Translations under genes and position numbers: made by a program | NCBI GenBank assembly: GCA_017650905.1 | Contig: JAGCDZ010000100.1 | Span: forward strand, 124,001-188,000 | Length of the DNA: 64,000 bases | Source: Prevotella sp. | GTDB lineage: Bacteria; Bacteroidota; Bacteroidia; Bacteroidales; Bacteroidaceae | Direction of reading: 5' to 3' | Shown here: positions 58,573 to 64,000 of the stretch, in pieces | Layout: each line of letters starts with the position of its first letter | How positions within the stretch are numbered: the stretch's first letter is position 1 | Notes under the pieces: generated by a model | What the model was told of the DNA's origin: nothing | The model's database searches: none | Seen by the model: the letters and a program-made list of their open reading frames with translations, nothing else

Positions 58573-60369
58573 ATGAAAATAATGAAGGTTATGAAATACA
58601 ATAGATATTTTAAGGTTGTGGCAGGAGTTTCCTCTTACCTCTTACTTATTACCTCTTTCCTCTTCGTAACGTCGTGTGATGACAAGTTGGACGTGTCTAA
58701 CCCCAACCAGCAGACGACATCCACGTTCGGTAATACCGCTGAAGATCTGGAGGAGAATGTGATTGCAGCTTACAATCACATCCGTATGGAGGGTACTTAC
58801 GCTCGTGTCGGCTATACCCTCGATGTATGCCGTGGAGATGAGGTGTGGAACTCCTCGCAGGTATGGTACATGCCTTTCGATGATTTGAACACCCCCTTTA
58901 CTGACGAGATTGGTCAGTGGTCATGGCGTGACTGGTACTATACCATCAATGTAACAAACTACACGCTCTCTCGCTGCGGAGAAGATGATAGTTCACTCTC
59001 AGAAGCCATGAAGCGGATCAAGGGTCAGATGTTGTTTCTCCGTGGTCTAGCTTACTACAACCTCACAGGATACTATCAGAACCCGATTCTGATTACCGAT
59101 TATGCAACCTATTCTACCCTCGATGGTCTGTATGGTGCTAACAGCACCTACGATGAGGCCTGGGATCAGGTGGAGAAGGACTTCGCCGAGGCTATGACAC
59201 TGCTGCCTAGCCGTAATGAAGGCGGCGAGTGGGCCAAAGGTCGTGCTACCTGTGGTGCTGCCGCAGGCTATTATGCTCGTGCACTGATGATGCGTCATAA
59301 GTACAGTGAGGCACTCACCGTGCTGAAGGCAATTATCAACGGCCAGTACGGTACCTATAAACTGATGGCTAATTATGGAGATAACTTCCGTGAAGGACCA
59401 GCCTATGAGAACAACGACGAGAGCCTGTTCGAGGTTCAATATCTGGATTATGGTTCACAGGGAACAGACGATGAGTGGACACCAGTGAATACCAGCCCGA
59501 ATGCGACACAGGGTCACGCCATCGAGAGTAACTACGGTCCTGGCGATTTTGGAGGATGGGCTGACCTCTCTGCTTCGCCCTGGCTCTATCAGCTCTTCAA
59601 GGCTGAAAAGACCACCAGTGGCTCGCTCGACCCCCGTCTCTATTGGACGATTGGCACATACGAACCTGAGTGGGATGGCTTTGAGTATGGTAATGTATGC
59701 TATACTGTGCCAATGACTGCCGATGCTCCTGTGGTGACCAATAACAACTATGGTGGTCTGCCTATCGCAAAGAACACCAACCTGCGTACTGGTACCTATG
59801 ACAAGGTGGTAACTGGTCTGCACTGCGGTATCAACCTCCGTATGATGCGTTTCAGCGACGTGTTGCTTCGTGCCGCTGAGTGCGAGAACGAGGTCAACGG
59901 CCCAACCCAGCAGGCTATCGACTGGATTAATCAGGTACGTAATCGTGCTGGTCTGGCCAATCTGAAGCTTTCAGACTTCAATTCTGCCGACAAACTCTTC
60001 GAACAGATTGCCAATGTAGAGCGTCCGAAAGAGTTCGGTTGTGAGTTCGGACGTGGCTTCGATCTCCTGCGCTGGGGCTTCTTCTACAGTGCCGACCGTC
60101 TGCAGCAGATCAAGGAACATGGTACTTTCCGTCGCACCAACGATCGTAGCAAGGTGAAAGAACCTGTCAGCTATGCTGAGGTAGGTATCGATTCTGAGTT
60201 GAAGAGTTCATACGACTCTTGGATTCAGGGTCATGAGTTCTTCCCCATTTATCAGGGGACATTGAACGACAACCCCAACCTTGTAGGCAACTCTGCCAAT
60301 AACAGCACGAGCAATGCTGATTACTTCTCAAGCAAGGGTTGGACGGTACATCCCGTGGTGAACTTATAA
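58573..60369 (+). CDS. SusD/RagB family glycan-binding lipoprotein
   Basis: 598 residues (ATG 58573; 58582 and 58591 are alternatives). Lipobox F-V-T-S-C with Cys35, then DDKLDVSNPNQQTTSTFGN, TPR-like helices (GQMLFLRGLAYYNLTGYY, RATCGAAAGYYARALMMRH) and the C-terminal SusD part (LLRAAECENEVNG, AIDWINQVRNRAGL, ERPKEFGCEFGRGFDLLRWG). It forms the lid on the SusC channel. The signal peptide is encoded by 7-bp CTCTTAC-type repeats shared with the next gene. Confidence 0.95.
   Translation: MKIMKVMKYNRYFKVVAGVSSYLLLITSFLFVTSCDDKLDVSNPNQQTTSTFGNTAEDLEENVIAAYNHIRMEGTYARVGYTLDVCRGDEVWNSSQVWYMPFDDLNTPFTDEIGQWSWRDWYYTINVTNYTLSRCGEDDSSLSEAMKRIKGQMLFLRGLAYYNLTGYYQNPILITDYATYSTLDGLYGANSTYDEAWDQVEKDFAEAMTLLPSRNEGGEWAKGRATCGAAAGYYARALMMRHKYSEALTVLKAIINGQYGTYKLMANYGDNFREGPAYENNDESLFEVQYLDYGSQGTDDEWTPVNTSPNATQGHAIESNYGPGDFGGWADLSASPWLYQLFKAEKTTSGSLDPRLYWTIGTYEPEWDGFEYGNVCYTVPMTADAPVVTNNNYGGLPIAKNTNLRTGTYDKVVTGLHCGINLRMMRFSDVLLRAAECENEVNGPTQQAIDWINQVRNRAGLANLKLSDFNSADKLFEQIANVERPKEFGCEFGRGFDLLRWGFFYSADRLQQIKEHGTFRRTNDRSKVKEPVSYAEVGIDSELKSSYDSWIQGHEFFPIYQGTLNDNPNLVGNSANNSTSNADYFSSKGWTVHPVVNL
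58632..58666 (+). repeat. CTCTTAC heptads encoding the SusD signal peptide
   Basis: Five consecutive units: CTCTTAC twice, TTATTAC, CTCTTTC, CTCTTCG. They encode most of the hydrophobic core SYLLLITSFLF. The same heptads occur at 60469-60503 in the next gene. Confidence 0.75.
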
Positions 60370-60406
60370 TGCATAATATAAAAAAATAGGATAAATTGTA
60401 AAAGTT

Positions 60407-62404
60407 ATGAAGACTAATAAATATAATAAGGTATTGGCAGGTGGCCGGTTGGTGCTCACCACCGTCTTCTCTTACCTCTTACTTCTTACCTCTTTCCTCT
60501 TTATGACTTCCTGTGAGGGTGGCGACCTGTATGGCATCGACTCACCTGACTGGATCTCTGCTAAAGCAGACTCCATCGCTGCTGAAAAGGCCAAGAATCA
60601 GGGTGGCGAAGAAGAAATCGAAGGTTTGGAAGAGGATGTGTATACCGTTGGAGCTACTGACTATTCTACAGGTTGGTGGGCTGCATTCTCTAAGTATTAT
60701 CAGATTCCCGAGGGTGGAAAGTGGATCGTTCAGTTCAACCTGAATATCAATCCCAATGCTACGAACACCTATAAGAACTTTGCGCTCATCATCTGTAATG
60801 ATGCAGACCGTGGTTCCAATAAGGAGTATGGTGCTATCCGCTACGACTTCCAGCCCACCGGAAACTCTGAATGGGGAGATTATATCGACCGTAGTCTTGC
60901 TACCAGTACATTGGAGTTTGCTACCGATACCGATACAGGTGTCGATCAGCTCGGTGGTAAGGTGACGCTGACCATTGACCGCACAGGTGGTGGTCTGATT
61001 GTAACGATGACGAATGGTAAAGTGACGAAGACTTATACGCAGACATCGCCACTGGTCAATCTTAATGATGACGCTTCTAATACGACCATTCGTGCATTCC
61101 TGGTACCAGAGGGCTCCTATATTGACTTCATTGGCAGTACCATCGAACCTATTGGTGGCTTTACCTCTAAGGAGGATAAACTGCCTCTGTCGATGATGCT
61201 GAACGGCGTACCCAAGAAGGTTCTCCAGGGTACGGATCTGCTTGAAGCCTTCGCCAACGTTACAGCTACGGTTGAGTTCGAACAGGCTGTGTCAAAGACC
61301 GTTTCTGCTACTGATCTGACCTTCCAGGCAGTTCCCGACATGTATTCGCTTGGTCAGAAGACGTTAGTGGCTGTCTATAACAAGAGCTATAAGGGTGAGA
61401 GTTGTGATCCTGTCATTGCAACGGCCAATTTCGAGATTGTCGACAAGATGTACACTTCTCTCGGTGCTACTGATAACTCATCTGGTTGGTGGTCTGTTCA
61501 CTCTGAGAAGATTAAGGTGAATCCGGGCGAGACCTTTGTCAGCACTTTCACAAACTACACCAATGGTGGCGGTAACTGGAACAACTTCGTGGTTTGCCTC
61601 ACCAATGAGGACGGTACCTTCGAGTATGGTATCCTGCGTGCTGACAACTGGGGCTGGGGAACCGGCTGGGAAGGTGGCGAATTAGCCTCGAAGTGTATAC
61701 CCAGTGGTGGTCAGGCTGACTGGGCTGCATGGCTCGCTGCTATGGATGGTGCCAAGGTGACTGTCTATGTGACCAATAATGGCAATGGAACCTGCGATGT
61801 CAGATGTGTTATGCTGGGCAACGATGGTGTTACCTACTATCAGGACTACATCGGCCTGAATACCGTAACGGATCCAAATAACTTCTACTTCCACTTCACA
61901 GTAGATGCATGTCACCTCGAGTTTGACAATGTGCTCGGTGCTGAGGATAACTCTACTGGCTGGTGGGGTGCTCACTCTGAGAAGATTCAGGTGCCTGCTG
62001 GCCAGACATACACGACACGATTCAAGAACTATACCAACGGTGGTGGCAACTGGAACAACTTCGTGGTTTGCCTCACCAATGGGGATGGCACATTCGAGTA
62101 TGGTATCCTGCGTGCTGACAACTGGGGCTGGGGAACCGGTTGGGAAGGTGCCGAACTGGGTTCGAAGTGTACACCGAGTGGTGGTCAGGCTGATTGGGGC
62201 GCATGGCTCTCAGCCATGGACGATGCTTTAGTGACGGTCTCTGTCACAAATAACGGTAATGGTACAGCTGATGTCAGGTGTGTCATGTTGGGCAACGACG
62301 GTGTTACCTACTATCAGGATTACATCGGCTTGAACACTGTTAACGATGCCAATGACTTCTGGTTCCACTTTACGGTTGATAGCTGTCATTTGGTATTTGA
62401 ATAG
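60407..62404 (+). CDS. surface glycan-binding lipoprotein (SusE/F position)
   Basis: 665 residues. Lipobox F-M-T-S-C with Cys36. Three related modules follow: A (about 80-245, VGATDYSTGWWAAFS), B (about 352-510, LGATDNSSGWWSVHSEKI) and C (about 511-665, LGAEDNSTGWWGAHSEKI). An Ig-like linker (about 255-345) separates A from B. B and C are nearly identical, sharing FKNYTNGGGNWNNFVVCL-like and ILRADNWGWGTGWEG segments, so they arose by recent duplication. The many exposed Trp suggest carbohydrate-binding platforms. Position after SusD implies cell-surface capture of the same glycan. I cannot assign a CBM family. Confidence 0.8.
   Translation: MKTNKYNKVLAGGRLVLTTVFSYLLLLTSFLFMTSCEGGDLYGIDSPDWISAKADSIAAEKAKNQGGEEEIEGLEEDVYTVGATDYSTGWWAAFSKYYQIPEGGKWIVQFNLNINPNATNTYKNFALIICNDADRGSNKEYGAIRYDFQPTGNSEWGDYIDRSLATSTLEFATDTDTGVDQLGGKVTLTIDRTGGGLIVTMTNGKVTKTYTQTSPLVNLNDDASNTTIRAFLVPEGSYIDFIGSTIEPIGGFTSKEDKLPLSMMLNGVPKKVLQGTDLLEAFANVTATVEFEQAVSKTVSATDLTFQAVPDMYSLGQKTLVAVYNKSYKGESCDPVIATANFEIVDKMYTSLGATDNSSGWWSVHSEKIKVNPGETFVSTFTNYTNGGGNWNNFVVCLTNEDGTFEYGILRADNWGWGTGWEGGELASKCIPSGGQADWAAWLAAMDGAKVTVYVTNNGNGTCDVRCVMLGNDGVTYYQDYIGLNTVTDPNNFYFHFTVDACHLEFDNVLGAEDNSTGWWGAHSEKIQVPAGQTYTTRFKNYTNGGGNWNNFVVCLTNGDGTFEYGILRADNWGWGTGWEGAELGSKCTPSGGQADWGAWLSAMDDALVTVSVTNNGNGTADVRCVMLGNDGVTYYQDYIGLNTVNDANDFWFHFTVDSCHLVFE
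60469..60503 (+). repeat. CTCTTAC heptads encoding the glycan-binding lipoprotein signal peptide
   Basis: CTCTTAC twice, TTCTTAC, CTCTTTC, CTCTTTA, nearly identical to 58632-58666 in the SusD gene. Confidence 0.75.
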
Positions 62405-62453
62405 AATCGTGGCGAGAGGTAAGAGAATAGTGATATTAAAAGAAAAAAGAAAA

Positions 62454-64000
62454 ATGATGAAGACAAATAAGTATCATACTAAAAAGTATAATAATGTATT
62501 GGTAGGAGTAATCTCTCACCTCTTATCATATCTCTTACCTCTCACCTCTTACCTCTTGCTCTGCAGCGCCTACACGCTTAAGCGTGTAAGCGTGCATGAC
62601 CCGAGCATCGTGTGGGAACCAGCGTCCCAGACGTATTACATCTTCGGCTCCCACCGTGCTGCTGCGAAGACGACCGATCTGATGAGCTGGACGTCGTTTC
62701 AGGCTCCTTGGGCAACAGCTTCAAGCACGAATGCTACCAACAGTGCTGCCTTCACCATTCCGCAGGTGACGAAGGTGAAGAAGGGCGGGGTGGAATATGA
62801 CCTCAACTTCAATGCATTTAATTGGTCGAAACGCGGTAGCAATGGTTATAACGTCGACGGAAACATGTGGGCGCCCGATGTCATCTGGAACAAACAGATG
62901 CAGAAATGGTGCATGTATCTGAGTGTGAATGGCGACAATTGGTATTCGAGCATCATCCTGCTGACTGCTGACAAGATTACTGGCCCCTATCGCTATCAGG
63001 CACCAGTGGTGATAAGTGGATTCCATACTGGCACAGCCTATAAGGACACCGATTTGGAACTCGTTATTGGTACACAGGCATCGCTGCCAAGCCGTTATAA
63101 AGCTCCTTGGGCTTCTACCCAGAAAGCCAGTTTTCCAAACTGTATCGACCCCTGTGTGTTCTATGACGAAGAGGGCAAGCTATGGATGTCGTATGGCTCA
63201 TGGAGCGGTGGTATCTGGATGTTGGAACTTGATGAGAATACCGGCTTACGCGACTATGATGTTACCTATGCAACTAACAATATTAGTGATCCGTATTTCG
63301 GGACGAAGATTGCCGGTGGGTTCTACGTGTCAGGCGAGGCCAGCTATATCGAGTATATCAACGGCTATTATTATCTGTTTGTCACATACGGCGGACTGGC
63401 TGCGGGTGGTAATGCCAACGACTATAACAATGGTGGCTACCAGATGCGTGTCTTCCGCTCCCAGAATCCCGATGGCCCGTATAAAGACTCCCAGAGCCAT
63501 GACGCTGTATTTACATCCTATCTGCTGAACTTTGGTCCAAATGAGAACGATGGCAATCGTGGCGTCAACATCTTCGGTGCCTACACCTCATGGGGGAATC
63601 AGGCCAAAGGCAACTATGGCGAGCGCTCACAAGGCCACAATTCCATCATTGCTGCTGAGGACGGACGTACCTATCTGGTGTATCACACTCGTTTTCAGAA
63701 CTGGGGTGAGAGTCACCAGGTGCGTGTGCACCAGGTGTTCCAAAGCAAAAACGGCTGGTTGGTGGCTGCACCCTTTGAATATACGGGCGAACAGGTGACG
63801 AGTGCTGATATTGCCACGACACAGCAGATTGCTACCGATAGGGTAGCAGGTAAGTACAAGTTGCTCACCCATCATTACAAACTGGATCACAGGAAGAAGG
63901 CGGCTGCCGAACCTGTAGATATCGAGTTAAAGAGCGACGGCACCATCAGTGGTGCTTCGTCCGGCACATGGAAAATAGAAGAAGGAACCTCTTATATCAC
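62454..64000 (+). CDS. glycoside hydrolase family 43 enzyme, 3' partial
   Basis: The frame runs from ATG 62454 (or 62457) off the right edge; 515 codons are visible. A signal peptide (LLSYLLPLTSYLLLCSA) precedes the five-bladed propeller. GH43 residues are clear: VHDPSIVWE (catalytic base Asp near 50), NMWAPDVIWN, CIDPCVFYDEEGKLWMSYGS (second Asp), SGEASYIEYINGYYYLF (catalytic acid Glu), and GHNSIIAAEDGRTYLVYHTR. These fit the endo-arabinanase-like group more than the beta-xylosidase group. It probably cuts an arabinose-containing glycan at the surface or in the periplasm, as the enzyme of this SusC/D locus. The signal-peptide DNA again contains CTTACCT-type heptads. Confidence 0.88.
   Translation, partial: MMKTNKYHTKKYNNVLVGVISHLLSYLLPLTSYLLLCSAYTLKRVSVHDPSIVWEPASQTYYIFGSHRAAAKTTDLMSWTSFQAPWATASSTNATNSAAFTIPQVTKVKKGGVEYDLNFNAFNWSKRGSNGYNVDGNMWAPDVIWNKQMQKWCMYLSVNGDNWYSSIILLTADKITGPYRYQAPVVISGFHTGTAYKDTDLELVIGTQASLPSRYKAPWASTQKASFPNCIDPCVFYDEEGKLWMSYGSWSGGIWMLELDENTGLRDYDVTYATNNISDPYFGTKIAGGFYVSGEASYIEYINGYYYLFVTYGGLAAGGNANDYNNGGYQMRVFRSQNPDGPYKDSQSHDAVFTSYLLNFGPNENDGNRGVNIFGAYTSWGNQAKGNYGERSQGHNSIIAAEDGRTYLVYHTRFQNWGESHQVRVHQVFQSKNGWLVAAPFEYTGEQVTSADIATTQQIATDRVAGKYKLLTHHYKLDHRKKAAAEPVDIELKSDGTISGASSGTWKIEEGTSYI

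Noticed and set aside
1..64000. tRNA, rRNA or known riboswitch genes
   Set aside because: No cloverleaf, rRNA signature or recognised riboswitch core was seen by eye; a covariance-model search would be needed to exclude them fully.

Overview
The window looks like chromosome of a Bacteroidales bacterium, most likely Prevotella or a close relative. The evidence is: several copies of the Bacteroidetes -7 element TAnnTTTG, some with TTTG about 20 bp upstream; fimbrillin-type lipoproteins; a C-terminal type IX secretion sorting domain; a SusC/SusD locus with a propeller/AraC regulator; and A-rich leaders in place of strong Shine-Dalgarno sites. The genus is inferred from style, not from a marker gene.

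Region 1 (1-18214) is a surface-structure locus on the + strand: three fimbrillin-like lipoproteins (the first cut by the window edge), a fourth related lipoprotein, and a 4092-residue secreted protein built of Gly-rich N-V-Y/F-G-G-G repeats with a type IX sorting tail. A striking array of roughly 11-bp units lies between two of the fimbrillin genes.

Region 2 (18215-20931) is a compact accessory island, all on the + strand: an AAA ATPase, a short KilA-N protein and a RelE/ParE-type toxin-antitoxin pair. The gaps carry a recurring leader (ATGACACAAGATATGAAG or a degenerate form), each followed about 55-60 bp later by a periodic repeat array. The last leader is the 5' end of the next giant gene. 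The layout recalls a cassette array and is the most unusual structure here.

Region 3 (20932-39757) holds two more giant repeat proteins (1796 and about 3971 residues). Between them sits a tightly overlapping HATPase / STAS-like (DUF4325-type) gene pair. A second STAS-like paralogue with its own promoter follows the last giant gene. Working idea (inference): a family of giant beta-helix-like surface proteins, built with or beside fimbriae, with its own anti-sigma-like switch genes.

Region 4 (39756-52104) is mostly ordinary chromosome: MgtC family protein, GNAT-like protein, UPF1/IGHMBP2-like helicase, pyridoxamine kinase, RluA-type pseudouridine synthase, Dabb protein, iron alcohol dehydrogenase, SDR epimerase, UDP-glucuronate decarboxylase with a glycosyltransferase remnant behind it, GGGtGRT protein with a NifU-like scaffold, and a C_GCAxxG_C_C protein. 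Short 7-bp repeats fill several gaps, and sometimes contain the start codon or lie inside a gene.

Region 5 (52160-64000) is a polysaccharide utilisation locus: propeller/AraC regulator, SusC, SusD, a surface glycan-binding lipoprotein with duplicated modules, and a GH43 enzyme running off the right edge. An arabinose-containing plant glycan is the likely target.
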